Notes under the pieces: generated by a model | The model's database searches: none | Told to the model about the DNA's origin: nothing | The model's input: only the letters and a program-made list of their open reading frames with translations | Made by a program: the position numbers and the translations under genes | In this document: one piece after another, positions 7,395 to 16,453 of the stretch | Layout of the letters: every line of letters begins with the position of its first letter | How positions within the stretch are numbered: position 1 is the stretch's first letter | Assembly (NCBI RefSeq): GCF_014650655.1 | Contig: NZ_BMVJ01000011.1 | Span: 29,836-73,445 of the forward strand | DNA: 43,610 nt | Direction: 5' to 3' | From: Streptomyces anandii JCM 4720 | Lineage (GTDB): Bacteria > Actinomycetota > Actinomycetes > Streptomycetales > Streptomycetaceae

Positions 7395-8240
7395 TCAGAG
7401 CAGGTCGGCCAGGCGGTCGGCCTGGGCGGGGTCGAGGCCGTGGCAGTAGAGCATCACCTCGTCGGCGCCCAGGTCGCCGTAGGCGGTGATGGCCTCGCGG
7501 ATCTCCCGCGGGGTGGTGAGCATGCCGGACACCATGCGGTCGGGCATGCCGGTGAAGGCGTAGTACGCGTGCATGGCGGCCCGTGCCTGCTCGACGACCG
7601 GCGGCGGGCCGAGGGCCACGTTCACCTGGGCGACGATGCGCGGGGCGCCGGCGCGGCCGTACTCGCGCCACTGCGCGCGGACCGTGTCGAACAGGCCCCC
7701 GGCCCAGGACGGGGGCGCCGCCGCGAGGAAGCCGTCGCCCCAGCGGGCCACGCGTTCCAGGGCGGCGGGCTTGAAGCCGCCGAAGAGGACTTCGGGGCCG
7801 TCCGGGCGGGCGGGGGCCGGGCCGACGGGGCCCACGCCGTCGCCGTACGGCTCGCCCGACCACAGGCGGCGCAGCAGCGCCATCTGCTCGTCCATGCGGC
7901 GGCCACGGGTGCGGATGTCGGTGCCCGCGGCCCAGTGGTCGTCCTCCCGGCCGCCGACGCCGAGCCCGAGGACGAGCCGGCCGCCGGTCATACGGTCGAG
8001 GGTGGCCGCCTGCTTGGCCAGCAGCACGGTGTCGCGCAGCGGGGCGAGCAGCACCTCGGTCTGGACGCGGATGCGGGAGGTCGCGCCCGCCAGCACGGCG
8101 AGGGCGACCAGCGGTTCGGGGTTGTCGTAGACGAGCCGGTCGAGCAGGCCGAGGGTGGTGAAGGGGCCGTGCTCGGCGCGCCGGGCCCAGGTGAGAAGGG
8201 TGGCCGGATCGCCGACGGGCAGGCCGATGCCCACGTTCAT
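7395..8240 (-). CDS. LLM-class flavin-dependent oxidoreductase
   Basis: The 281-residue protein belongs to the luciferase-like monooxygenase fold (F420- or FMN-dependent). It shows the family start MNVGIGLPVGDP, the segment LDRMTGGRLVLGLGVGG, and a C-terminal TPREIREAITAYGDLGADEV. The short form (about 280-300 residues) is typical of stand-alone actinobacterial members that oxidise or reduce small metabolites; the substrate is not predictable. The start at 8240 has GGAGG at good spacing. It is probably monocistronic, with a hairpin after it and a 213-bp gap before the next gene. Confidence 0.85.
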   Translation of the reverse strand: MNVGIGLPVGDPATLLTWARRAEHGPFTTLGLLDRLVYDNPEPLVALAVLAGATSRIRVQTEVLLAPLRDTVLLAKQAATLDRMTGGRLVLGLGVGGREDDHWAAGTDIRTRGRRMDEQMALLRRLWSGEPYGDGVGPVGPAPARPDGPEVLFGGFKPAALERVARWGDGFLAAAPPSWAGGLFDTVRAQWREYGRAGAPRIVAQVNVALGPPPVVEQARAAMHAYYAFTGMPDRMVSGMLTTPREIREAITAYGDLGADEVMLYCHGLDPAQADRLADLL

Positions 8241-8430
8241 GAAGAGCCTCCGTGATCGGTAGGGCGGGAAGGGCGGAAAACGGGTCGCCAAGGACCCCTG
8301 CCGCCCCTCCGGCACCCGCGCGGGGTGGGACGCTCCCGCTCTGCGGCGTACTTCCGGGGAGGTCTCTTCGAAGTGCCGTCAGCCTAGGGCGGCCGGCGCG
8401 TCACCGGCCACCCTTTTTGGATGTCCCGGG

Positions 8431-8460
8431 TTCTCACTGGCTCTCACTGGCTCTCACTGG
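8431..8460. repeat. Three 10-bp direct repeats at a stop codon
   Basis: The units TTCTCACTGG, CTCTCACTGG and CTCTCACTGG run head to tail. On the minus strand they read CCAGTGAGAG, and the TGA of the TIGR03943 gene (8454-8456) lies inside one copy. The repeat therefore spans the 3' end of that gene and may reflect replication slippage. Confidence 0.7.
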
Positions 8461-9173
8461 TTCCAGGTCTCGTCGTACGGGTCGTGAGGCGTCGGCACCG
8501 GTTTGGCCTCGGTGACGTCGAGGTAGGGAATCGGTCCGTTGTTGACCGGGTCGCGCGTCTGCCGCGCGGTGTACGAGCCGGTGACCTCGAGCCAGGTGTC
8601 GGGCTCCAGGACCGGCGGGACGTGGCCGGTCAGGGCGATCTTGACGGGCTGGGCGTCCGCGGCACAGCAGTTCAGCGCCATGCGGACGAGATACGGCGTG
8701 CCGCCGCGGTCCAGCGCCACGAAGCCCGTGATGCTCAGACGGCGGCCGGCGATCGAGCGGCCGTGGTCGTAGACCGCGCGGCCGGCGTAGTCGACCACGC
8801 TCAGCGGCAGCGGGTCGGACTTGGGCAGGGCCTCGTAGGCGTACGGCTTCTGCAGGGCCGTGCCGGTGCGTACGGCGCTGTAGGAGCCGAGGGCCGGCGG
8901 GGCCACGAGGATCAGGGCGAAGAGAGGGAGGACCAGGAGCCAGGAGATGCGGGGCTCGCGGTGGGCGTGCCCGTGTTCTTCCTCCCGGGCGTGGCGTTTC
9001 CTGCGCTCGTACCAGAGCGTCATGAGCGCGGTGAGCACGAGCACCGCTCCCGACGCCAGCAACAGGGGCTGAAGGCCCGCCTTGACGTAGCGGAGGTAGA
9101 GGCCGCTCAGGCCCGCGTGCAGCAGGGCCGCGCCGACCAGGAACATCACGACCGACTGCGCCTGCCTGTTCAC
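8454..9173 (-). CDS. TIGR03943 family membrane protein
   Basis: The 239-residue protein has two N-terminal membrane helices (about residues 8-28 and 37-55), a His-containing charged loop (EEEHGHAHRE), a third helix and a C-terminal outside domain with a Cys pair (ALNCCAADAQPVKI). This matches the TIGR03943/DUF1980 family, which is nearly always encoded next to a UPF0718-type permease. The GTG start overlaps the permease stop (GTGA). The pair probably forms one membrane complex, perhaps for metal or metalloid ions given the His and Cys clusters, but the transported substrate is not established. Confidence 0.85.
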   Translation of the reverse strand: MNRQAQSVVMFLVGAALLHAGLSGLYLRYVKAGLQPLLLASGAVLVLTALMTLWYERRKRHAREEEHGHAHREPRISWLLVLPLFALILVAPPALGSYSAVRTGTALQKPYAYEALPKSDPLPLSVVDYAGRAVYDHGRSIAGRRLSITGFVALDRGGTPYLVRMALNCCAADAQPVKIALTGHVPPVLEPDTWLEVTGSYTARQTRDPVNNGPIPYLDVTEAKPVPTPHDPYDETWNQ

Positions 9174-10216
9174 AGCAGCACCGCCCCGGTCAGTACGGCG
9201 CCCAGCACGGCGAGGACGAAGGTGGCGGGCGCGAAGCGCAGGGCGAAGCGGCGGCCGAAGGTGCCCGTCTGCATGGCGAACAGCTTCAGGTCGATCATCG
9301 GTCCCACGACCAGGAACACCAGCTTGGCCGTCGGCGAGAACTGCGTCAGCGAGGCCGCCACGAAGGCGTCCGCCTCCGAGCAGATCGACAGCAGGACGGC
9401 GAGGACGGCCAGCGCGAGGACGGCGACGAACGGGTTGCCGGCCGCGGTGCGCAGCCAGCTCGCGGGGGCGACCGCCTTCAGGGTCGCGGCGGCCATCGCG
9501 CCCACGACGAGGAATCCGCCCGCGTGCATGACGTCGTGGCGCACCGAGCCCCAGAAGGCCTCGCCCTTGCTGCCGCCCTCGTGGAAGGCGTGGGCGGGCG
9601 GGCGCAGCCAGTCCGTGCGGCCCAGGCGCTGCCACAGCCAGCCCATCGCGCAGGCCACCAGCAGGCTCGCGGCGAAGCGGGCGAGCACCATCCCGGGGTC
9701 GCGCGGGAAGGCCACGGCGGTGGCGGTCAGCACGATGGGGTTGATGGCGGGCGCGGAGAGCAGGAACGCGATCGCCGCTGCCGGGGTGACGCCCCGCCGG
9801 ACCAGGGCGCCGGCCACCGGCACGGACGCGCACTCGCAGCCGGGCAGCACCGCGCCGGCCACCCCGGCGACGGGAACGGCGAGGGCGGGACGGCTGGGCA
9901 GCGCGCGGGCGAAGAACGACGGCGGTACGAACACCGCGATGGCCGCCGACAACAGGACGCCGAGCACGAGGAAGGGCAGGGCCTGCACCACCACGGCGAC
10001 GAACACCGTCGTCCAGCTCTGCATCACCGGCGCGGACAGCGCCCCGCGGATGGGGCCCTGTGCGACGACCACGACGAGCAGGAGCACCGTCAGGGCGACC
10101 GGGGAGGTGAGGTGCCAGCCGTCGCGCTCGGGTCCGGGCCCGCCGGCCGGTGCGTCGGGGCCGGACCGCTTGTCGGTGCGGGCCGGTCCCGGTGGGGCTG
10201 GTCTGGTGATGGCCAC
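9170..10216 (-). CDS. Permease, UPF0718/DUF318 (YraQ-like)
   Basis: The 348-residue polytopic protein has about eight membrane helices and the family hallmark LPGCECASVPVAGALVRRG followed by FLLSAPAINPIV, plus SEADAFVAASL. Members are proposed transporters for metalloids or other small ions; the Cys-Glu-Cys motif sits in a membrane loop. The start is GTG 10216 with GGAGG 11 bases upstream; no nearer ATG keeps the first helix. It is translationally coupled to the TIGR03943 gene. No Zur-, ArsR- or CsoR-type operator was recognised upstream. Confidence 0.85.
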   Translation of the reverse strand: MAITRPAPPGPARTDKRSGPDAPAGGPGPERDGWHLTSPVALTVLLLVVVVAQGPIRGALSAPVMQSWTTVFVAVVVQALPFLVLGVLLSAAIAVFVPPSFFARALPSRPALAVPVAGVAGAVLPGCECASVPVAGALVRRGVTPAAAIAFLLSAPAINPIVLTATAVAFPRDPGMVLARFAASLLVACAMGWLWQRLGRTDWLRPPAHAFHEGGSKGEAFWGSVRHDVMHAGGFLVVGAMAAATLKAVAPASWLRTAAGNPFVAVLALAVLAVLLSICSEADAFVAASLTQFSPTAKLVFLVVGPMIDLKLFAMQTGTFGRRFALRFAPATFVLAVLGAVLTGAVLL

Positions 10217-10414
10217 GGGCTGCGGTACCTCCGGCGGGCTGGGCGGGTTCGGCTCCCTCCCCTCCCCTACGGCGGCGGGCCGCCGTCCGTTCAGCGGCCG
10301 GGCCGCCGACCGGGGCGGAAATCTGGAACCGGCCGTCCCCGTGGGGCAGTCTTTCCCCGCGTGGGGAGCGTTCCGTATCAAGGTGGTGCGCCGGGCGACG
10401 GCGCGGGCGCGCAC

Positions 10415-12454
10415 ATGGTGGTGTGCGGGGACGACGGGCTCGCGCACCGGCTGGCCGCCGAGTTGCGCGGGGTGTACGGGGAGCACGTGACCCTCGTCGT
10501 ACCGCCGGCCGAGCACGCGGTACGGCCGCCGGTGGTCGGCCGTGCGCGGGGGGCCTCGGCGCTGCTCGACCGGGTGGACCGCGTGGTGAGCGCGGCGGTG
10601 GGCCGGGCCGGGGGCAACGGAGGCAACGGCGGTACGGGGAGCGCGGGCGGCTCCGGCGGCAACGGCGGCAACGGCCGGTCCCCGAGTGCGGACCGGACGT
10701 TGGAGGCCGCCGGGCTGACCGAGGCGGTGCTCACGGAGGCGGGCGTGGAACGGGCGGCCGCCCTGGCCCTGGTGTACGACGACGACGAGACCAACATCCG
10801 TGCCGCGCTCACCGCCCGCCGGCTCAACCCCGGGCTGCGGCTCGTGCTGCGCCTCTACAACCGGCGGCTCGGCCAGCACATCGAGGAACTCCTCGACCAG
10901 GCGGCGGCGTTGGCGCTGCGTGACGCCGACGGCGGTGAGGGCGACGGCGCCGACGGCGGGGGAGCCGTCGACGCGTCCACGACGGTGCTGTCCGACGCCG
11001 ACACGGCCGCACCCGCCCTCACGGCCACCGCCGTGGCCGGCACCAGCAAGGTCGTGCAGACCGACGGGCTGCTGCTGCGCGCGGTGGAGCGGCCGCCGCC
11101 CGCACCGGGACAGGTCGCCGATCCGGGACTGTGCACGCTCGCGCTGCTGTCGGCGACGAGCAGCGATCCGGCGGGCGCGGACGGGTCCGAGGGCAGCGGC
11201 GAGCAGCGGCCGCGGCTGCTGCCGGACGAGGCGATGGTGCGGGCGGCCACCGGGCGCGGCACGGTGGTGCTGGAGCAGGTGTCGTACGCCGCCGGTCCGC
11301 CGTTGCCGGCCGGGCGCGGCGGCCGGGGCGGGGTCGGGGTCGCGGGGCCGCTGGCGTCGTTGTTCTCGCGGCGGCTGCGGTGGTCGCTGGCGGGTCTGGT
11401 GGCGTGCGTGTTCGCGCTCGCGGTGGCGCTGTGGCTGGTGACGGGGGTGCATCCGCTGGGCGCGCTGTATCTGACGCTGCTCGACCTGTTCGCCATCGAC
11501 GATCCGGCGCTCGGCAAGCCGCTCGGCCGTCAGGTGCTCCAACTGCTGTCCGGGCTGGTGGGGTTGCTGTTGCTGCCGGTCCTGCTGGCGGCGGTGCTGG
11601 AGGCGCTCGGGACCTTCCGCACGGCGTCCGGGCTGCGCAAGCCGCCGCGCGGGCTGGGCGGGCACGTGGTGCTGCTGGGGCTCGGCAAGATCGGCACGCG
11701 GGTGCTGACACGACTGCGCGAACTGCACATCCCGGTGGTGTGCGTGGAGTCCGACCCCGAGGCGCGGGGGCTGGCGACGGCGCGGCGGCTGCGGGTGCCG
11801 GTGGTGCTCGGGGACGTCACGCAGGAGGGGGTGCTGGAGGCCGCGAAGATCCACCGCGCGCACGCGCTGCTCGCGGTGACCAGCGCGGACACGACCAACC
11901 TGGAGGCCGCGCTGTACGCACGGTCCGTAAGGCCGGATCTGCGGGTGGTACTGCGGCTCTACGACGACGACTTCGCGACCGCGGTGTACCGCACCCTGCG
12001 GGCCGCGCATCCGCGGGCGCTGACCCGGAGCCGGAGCGTGTCGCACCTGGCGGCGCCCGCCTTCGCCGGGGCGATGTTCGGTCGGCAGATCCTCGGGGCG
12101 ATCCCGGTGGAGCGGCGGGTGCTGCTGTTCGCGTCGGTGGACGTGGGCGGGCATCCGCAGCTGGAGGGGCGCACGGTCGCGGAGGCGTTCCGGGCGGGGT
12201 ACTGGAGGGTGCTCGCACTGGACGCGGGCGCGGCGGCCGGGGCCGCCGGGTCACGCGGCGAGCGGCGGGACGTCGCGGGGGACGACGGGCCGGAGGAGCC
12301 CGCGGGGCGCGGGGGCCGTCCGGGCACGGGCCTCATCTGGAACCTGCCCGGAACGTACGTCCTTCGCCGCGAGGACCGAGTGGTCCTCGCGGCGACCCGC
12401 CGCGGACTGGCGGACCTCCTGGGCCGCCGCTCCCGGCCCCGCACGGAGACCTGA
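10415..12454 (+). CDS. Two-RCK (TrkA-N) membrane protein
   Basis: The 679-residue protein has an N-terminal Rossmann/TrkA-N domain (about 1-245) and two membrane helices (about 322-345 and 372-395). A second TrkA-N domain with GLGKIG at 422-427 and a TrkA-C-like region follow. RCK domains bind NAD(H) or nucleotides and gate potassium channels or transporters. The loop between the helices reads LTLLDLFAIDDP where a channel would have TVGYG, so potassium selectivity is doubtful. A Gly/Asn repeat inserts at about residues 66-88. The start is uncertain: ATG 10415 begins right at the first beta strand, and GTG 10361 would add 18 residues. Confidence 0.8.
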   Translation: MVVCGDDGLAHRLAAELRGVYGEHVTLVVPPAEHAVRPPVVGRARGASALLDRVDRVVSAAVGRAGGNGGNGGTGSAGGSGGNGGNGRSPSADRTLEAAGLTEAVLTEAGVERAAALALVYDDDETNIRAALTARRLNPGLRLVLRLYNRRLGQHIEELLDQAAALALRDADGGEGDGADGGGAVDASTTVLSDADTAAPALTATAVAGTSKVVQTDGLLLRAVERPPPAPGQVADPGLCTLALLSATSSDPAGADGSEGSGEQRPRLLPDEAMVRAATGRGTVVLEQVSYAAGPPLPAGRGGRGGVGVAGPLASLFSRRLRWSLAGLVACVFALAVALWLVTGVHPLGALYLTLLDLFAIDDPALGKPLGRQVLQLLSGLVGLLLLPVLLAAVLEALGTFRTASGLRKPPRGLGGHVVLLGLGKIGTRVLTRLRELHIPVVCVESDPEARGLATARRLRVPVVLGDVTQEGVLEAAKIHRAHALLAVTSADTTNLEAALYARSVRPDLRVVLRLYDDDFATAVYRTLRAAHPRALTRSRSVSHLAAPAFAGAMFGRQILGAIPVERRVLLFASVDVGGHPQLEGRTVAEAFRAGYWRVLALDAGAAAGAAGSRGERRDVAGDDGPEEPAGRGGRPGTGLIWNLPGTYVLRREDRVVLAATRRGLADLLGRRSRPRTET

Positions 12455-12508
12455 GGGGGCGGACGGGGTCCGCCCCCCCTCCCCCGCCCTCCGCCCCCGG
12501 TCGAGTCC

Positions 12509-14335
12509 TCAGCTCGGCAAGTTGCGGGAGGCGAAGTCCAGTTCGAGGCGGATTTGTTTGATGCGTTCGTCCACTACCAGGGAGCCGTGGCCGGCGTCGT
12601 AGCGGTAGATCTCGTGGGGGGCGCCGCGGGACTCCAGGCGTTTGACGTAGTTGTCGATCTGGCGGATGGGACAGCGGGGGTCGTTGACGCCCGCCGAGAT
12701 GTAGACGGGGGCCCGCACCCGGTCGACGTAGGTGATCGGGGAGGACGCCTCGAAGCGCTCGGGGACCTCCTCCGGGGTGCCGCCCAGGAGGGTGCGGTCC
12801 ATGGCCTTCAGGGCTTCCATCTCGTCGTGGTACGCCGTGACGTAGTCGGCGACGGGGACGGCGGCGATGCCGAGTGTCCAGGAGTCCGGCTGGGTGCCCA
12901 GGCCGAGGAGGGTGAGGTAGCCGCCCCAGGAGCCGCCGGTGAGGATCAGCCGGCCGGGGTCGGCGAGACCGGAGGTGATCGCCCATTCGCGGACGGCCGC
13001 GATGTCCTCGAGCTCGATCAGGCCGACCCGGTGCTTGAGGGCGTCGGTCCAGGCGCGGCCGTAGCCCGTGGAGCCGCGGTAGTTGACGCGGACGACCGCG
13101 TAGCCGTGGTCGACCCAGGCGGCCGGGCCGGCGGCGAAGGAGTCGCTGTCGTGCCAGGTGGGGCCGCCGTGGATGTCGAAGACCGTGGGCAGCGGGCCGG
13201 TGGCACCGGCCGGCTTCTGCACCAGGGCGTGGATGCGGCCGCCGGGGCCGTCCACCCACACGTCCTCCACCGGCACCGAGCCGGGGCACTTCATGCCGGG
13301 CGGGTCCAGGACCACCCCGCCCTCGGTGGAGCGCACCGCGGGTGGCTCGGCGGCCGAGGACCACAGGTACTCCACGCTGCCGTCCGGACGGGCGGTAGCG
13401 CCCGAGACGGTGCCGCGCAGGGTGGGGATCGCGACCAGCTCACGGGTGGCGAGGTCGTAGCGCAGGAGCTCGCTGCGGGCCTCGTAGCTGTGCGCGACGA
13501 GCAGCCCGCTGCCGTCGGGATACCACTCGGCGCTCACGTCGCCGGGCAGGTCCAGGGCCAGGTCGGTCTCCTCGCCCGTGACCACGTCCCACACCAGCGG
13601 CTCCCAGCGGCCGCGGCGCTGATGACCCACGAGCAGCCGGGAGTCCCCGTCGACCGGGGCGAAGCCCAGCACCTCGAGGCCGAGCTCGACCGTGCCGCCC
13701 TTGGTGTCGTCCAGCTCGGCGACCGGGGTGCCGTCCGGGCGCAGGACGCGCAGCGCGGAGTGCATCGCGTCGCCGTGCTCGGTGTGCTCGACGGCGATCA
13801 GCGTGCCGTCGTGGGAGAGGTCGCCGACGCCCGCGGACTCGCGGTGGCGGTAGATCTCGACGGAGGCCTCGCCCGCGCGGGCGAGATGGATGGTCGTGCC
13901 GTCCTCGTCGGTGGAGCGGCCCACCACAGCCGTACGGCCGTCACGGCCGAGGGCCAGGCCCGCCGGGTAGGACGGCTCCAGGTCCGGTACGGCCGGCTCG
14001 TCGGGGCCGCCGGTGAAGGGCTGGCGGCGCCAGACGCCGAACTCGTCGCCGTCCTTGTCGTCGAACCACCAGATCCAGCCGCCGTCCGGGGAGAGCACAC
14101 CGTCCGTCGTGCCGTTGGGCCGGTCCGTCGCCTGGCGCTGCTCGCCGCTCGCCCGGTCCCAGGCGTACAGCTCGTACGTCCCCGTCGCGTTCGACACGAA
14201 CAGGGAGCGGTCGGGTGCGTCCTCCGCCCAGTCGGGCAGCGAGACGCGGGGCGCGCGGAAGCGCTTCTCCCAGTCCGGCATCTGTGCGATCGGTCCCCGC
14301 AGGTCCCGCGGCAGGGACCCGTTGCTCTCAGTCAT
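12509..14335 (-). CDS. S9 family prolyl oligopeptidase-like peptidase
   Basis: The 608-residue protein has an N-terminal beta-propeller (about 30-360, with repeated D-G-S/T blades) and a C-terminal alpha/beta hydrolase domain. The catalytic triad is visible as Ser469 (GGSWGG), Asp552 (GVNDPRC) and His583 (DAGHGS). There is no signal peptide, so it is probably a cytoplasmic oligopeptidase or acylaminoacyl-peptidase. The ATG at 14335 is preceded by GGGG as a weak ribosome site. It is divergent from the SURF1 gene and convergent with the RCK gene, so it is likely transcribed alone. Confidence 0.9.
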   Translation of the reverse strand: MTESNGSLPRDLRGPIAQMPDWEKRFRAPRVSLPDWAEDAPDRSLFVSNATGTYELYAWDRASGEQRQATDRPNGTTDGVLSPDGGWIWWFDDKDGDEFGVWRRQPFTGGPDEPAVPDLEPSYPAGLALGRDGRTAVVGRSTDEDGTTIHLARAGEASVEIYRHRESAGVGDLSHDGTLIAVEHTEHGDAMHSALRVLRPDGTPVAELDDTKGGTVELGLEVLGFAPVDGDSRLLVGHQRRGRWEPLVWDVVTGEETDLALDLPGDVSAEWYPDGSGLLVAHSYEARSELLRYDLATRELVAIPTLRGTVSGATARPDGSVEYLWSSAAEPPAVRSTEGGVVLDPPGMKCPGSVPVEDVWVDGPGGRIHALVQKPAGATGPLPTVFDIHGGPTWHDSDSFAAGPAAWVDHGYAVVRVNYRGSTGYGRAWTDALKHRVGLIELEDIAAVREWAITSGLADPGRLILTGGSWGGYLTLLGLGTQPDSWTLGIAAVPVADYVTAYHDEMEALKAMDRTLLGGTPEEVPERFEASSPITYVDRVRAPVYISAGVNDPRCPIRQIDNYVKRLESRGAPHEIYRYDAGHGSLVVDERIKQIRLELDFASRNLPS

Positions 14336-14445
14336 GGCCCCATACTGCCTGGCCGGAGGCGAAACGCGCCGCCCCGTTCCCCAGCCTGTGGACAACTTCG
14401 ACCCCAGTGCGCCGTCATCGCCGGGCCGCACCGTACCGTTGTGGT

Positions 14446-15228
14446 GTGTACCGGTTTCTGCTGACGCCCCGCTGGTGGGGGATCAACGTCTTCGTCCTGC
14501 TGGCGATCCCCTTCTGCGTCTTCATGGGGTCGTGGCAGCTCAGCCGGTTCGAGGGACGGGTGCAGGACCACCGCGCCGCGACCGAGCGGGCCGACTCGGA
14601 CCGCACCGCGGCGGCGAGCCCGCTGGCGCGGCTGCTGCCCGTGGACAAGCGGACCTCCGGCATGCGGGCCACCGCCACCGGCCGGTACGCCACGCAACTG
14701 CTGGTCCCCGGCCGCGAGCTGGACGGCAAGCACGGGTACTACGTGCTGACGCTGCTGCGCACGGACTCCGGCAAGGCGCTCCCGGTCGTACGGGGCTGGC
14801 TGCCCGGGACCGCCGACGCGGCCAAGGCGCCCGCGCCGCCCTCCGGCGAGGTCACGGTCACCGGCGCGCTCCAGGCCTCCGAGACGCCCGGCGACAACGG
14901 GGTCACCGCCCAGGGCGGGCTGCCCGCCGGCCAGACGGGCGCGATCAGCGCGGCCTCGCTGGTGAACCTCGTGCCGTACGACGTCTACGACGCGTGGATC
15001 ACCCTCGACAAGGCCGACTCCGGGATGAAGGCGGTGCCGGCGAAGGCTCCGGACAACACCGGGCTGGACCTCAAGGCATTCCAGAACCTCGGGTACACCG
15101 GCGAGTGGTTCGTCTTCGCCGGGTTCGTGGTCTTCATGTGGTTCCGCCTGCTGCGCCGCGAGGCGGAGGCCCAGCGGGACGCCGAGCTGGGGCTGGTGCC
15201 CGAGGGCGAGGAGCCCGCCGTGGTGTGA
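14446..15228 (+). CDS. SURF1 family cytochrome oxidase assembly protein
   Basis: The 260-residue protein shows the SURF1 layout: an N-terminal helix in LTPRWWGINVFVLL followed by GSWQLSRFEGR, a periplasmic domain (LRTDSGKALPVVRGWLPG), and a C-terminal helix ending WFRLLRRE. SURF1 helps insert heme a into the aa3-type cytochrome oxidase. The start is GTG 14446. There is no ribosome site, but TACCGT at 14434-14439 is a -10-like element ending six bases before the GTG, so the message may be leaderless. No other oxidase gene is nearby. Confidence 0.88.
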   Translation: MYRFLLTPRWWGINVFVLLAIPFCVFMGSWQLSRFEGRVQDHRAATERADSDRTAAASPLARLLPVDKRTSGMRATATGRYATQLLVPGRELDGKHGYYVLTLLRTDSGKALPVVRGWLPGTADAAKAPAPPSGEVTVTGALQASETPGDNGVTAQGGLPAGQTGAISAASLVNLVPYDVYDAWITLDKADSGMKAVPAKAPDNTGLDLKAFQNLGYTGEWFVFAGFVVFMWFRLLRREAEAQRDAELGLVPEGEEPAVV

Positions 15229-15277
15229 GCGGGCCCGTGCCCCTCGTGAGGCGCCTGCGCCGTCCGTACGCCCGCGG

Positions 15278-16453
15278 TCACGACGCCGCGAGCACTCCCG
15301 TCCGGTAGACCGTGCCCGAGCAGGCGTTCGGAACCGTCGCCGAGACCGTGGGGGAGCCCGTCTCCGCGGTGTGCGAGACGACCACGCTGCCGTCGGCCGG
15401 GGTGCCGTCCTCCCTGACCAGCTGGGTGGAGGTGCCGGCGTCGGCGCCGGTCGTCGTGGTCCCGGTGGCGCCCGCGTCCTGGCTGGGCGACGGGTCGGGC
15501 GAGGGCGCGCCGGTCTCGGTGCCGCCCGTGCCGGTGCCGCCGGTGGTGCTCGGGCAGGCCGCGGAGGGCACCCAGGCGAACTTCACCTCGTAGGCCGCGC
15601 CCGGCAGCAGCACCAGTCCGGAGGCCTCGGTCGAGGGGTCGGGCAGGCCGGTGGCGGCGTCACCGGCGGAGTGCCGCACCACGCTGATCTTGGTGGCGTC
15701 GGCCGCGCCCTGCGCCAGGGTGCTCACCGAGCCGGAGCCGGAGACCGTGCAGCTGGCCGAGGACACGTTGGTCACGTGGAAGGTGCCGTAGACGATGCCG
15801 GCCGAGTCCGGGGCGGCCACGGTCGCGGTCGGGGAGCCGAGCTGCGCGGCCGTGCACGCGGGCGTGCCGGTGCCGGTGGAGGTGGAGGGGCTGTCGGTGC
15901 CGCCGCCGGTCCCGTTGCCCGTGCCGGTGCCCTTGCCGCCCTTCTGGTCGCCCTTCTTCGCGGACGATCCGGTGTCGGGCGTCTTGCCGGACGGGTAGTT
16001 GCCGCTGCTCGTGCCGCCGTCCGGGTTCTTGCCCTGGCCGGTGCCGCCCTGGGCCTGGGAGGCCTGCCCTGCCATGGCGGGGTTGGCCTCGGAGCCGGTG
16101 GAGTCGGAGACGTGCACGAGGGCCGGGACCGCGGTGCCGAGGAACAGCGCGGCGGCGGCCATGCCGACCGCGGCCTGCCGCTTGCGGGCCCGCCGGGCCG
16201 GGACCGCCCGCCTGAGGTGGTCGAGCGTCCCGTCGCGCGGCTCGACGTCGCCGACCGCCTGGTGCAGCATCCTGCGCAGGTTCAGCTCGTCCGGGTCGAG
16301 CCCCCCGGGACCCAGGTCGTCGGGGCTGTGGTTCACGGTGTCGTTCCCAGCGTGCGATTGGCTGTGCTCTTGCTCCTGTGGCCGCGTCGGTTCGTGCCAC
16401 GCGTAGGGCTCGTGCCGCTCGTGCGACTCGCGCCCCTCACCGTTCTCGCTCAT
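15278..16453 (-). CDS. One-pass membrane protein, probable anti-sigma factor
   Basis: The 391-residue protein has a cytosolic head with a His-rich start (HERHEPYAWHE) and a conserved-looking block (DDLGPGGLDPDELNLRRMLH to RRARKR). One membrane helix lies at about 94-114, followed by a long Gly/Ser/Thr linker. An exported domain starts at CTAAQLGSP and includes FHVTNVSSASCTVSGSG, which resembles the DUF4232 type. A Thr/Gly/Pro stretch and a final beta segment follow. The start overlaps the sigma gene stop as ATGA. The position after a SigE-type sigma gene suggests it senses an envelope signal and restrains the sigma factor; this is not proven by motif. Confidence 0.65.
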   Translation of the reverse strand: MSENGEGRESHERHEPYAWHEPTRPQEQEHSQSHAGNDTVNHSPDDLGPGGLDPDELNLRRMLHQAVGDVEPRDGTLDHLRRAVPARRARKRQAAVGMAAAALFLGTAVPALVHVSDSTGSEANPAMAGQASQAQGGTGQGKNPDGGTSSGNYPSGKTPDTGSSAKKGDQKGGKGTGTGNGTGGGTDSPSTSTGTGTPACTAAQLGSPTATVAAPDSAGIVYGTFHVTNVSSASCTVSGSGSVSTLAQGAADATKISVVRHSAGDAATGLPDPSTEASGLVLLPGAAYEVKFAWVPSAACPSTTGGTGTGGTETGAPSPDPSPSQDAGATGTTTTGADAGTSTQLVREDGTPADGSVVVSHTAETGSPTVSATVPNACSGTVYRTGVLAAS

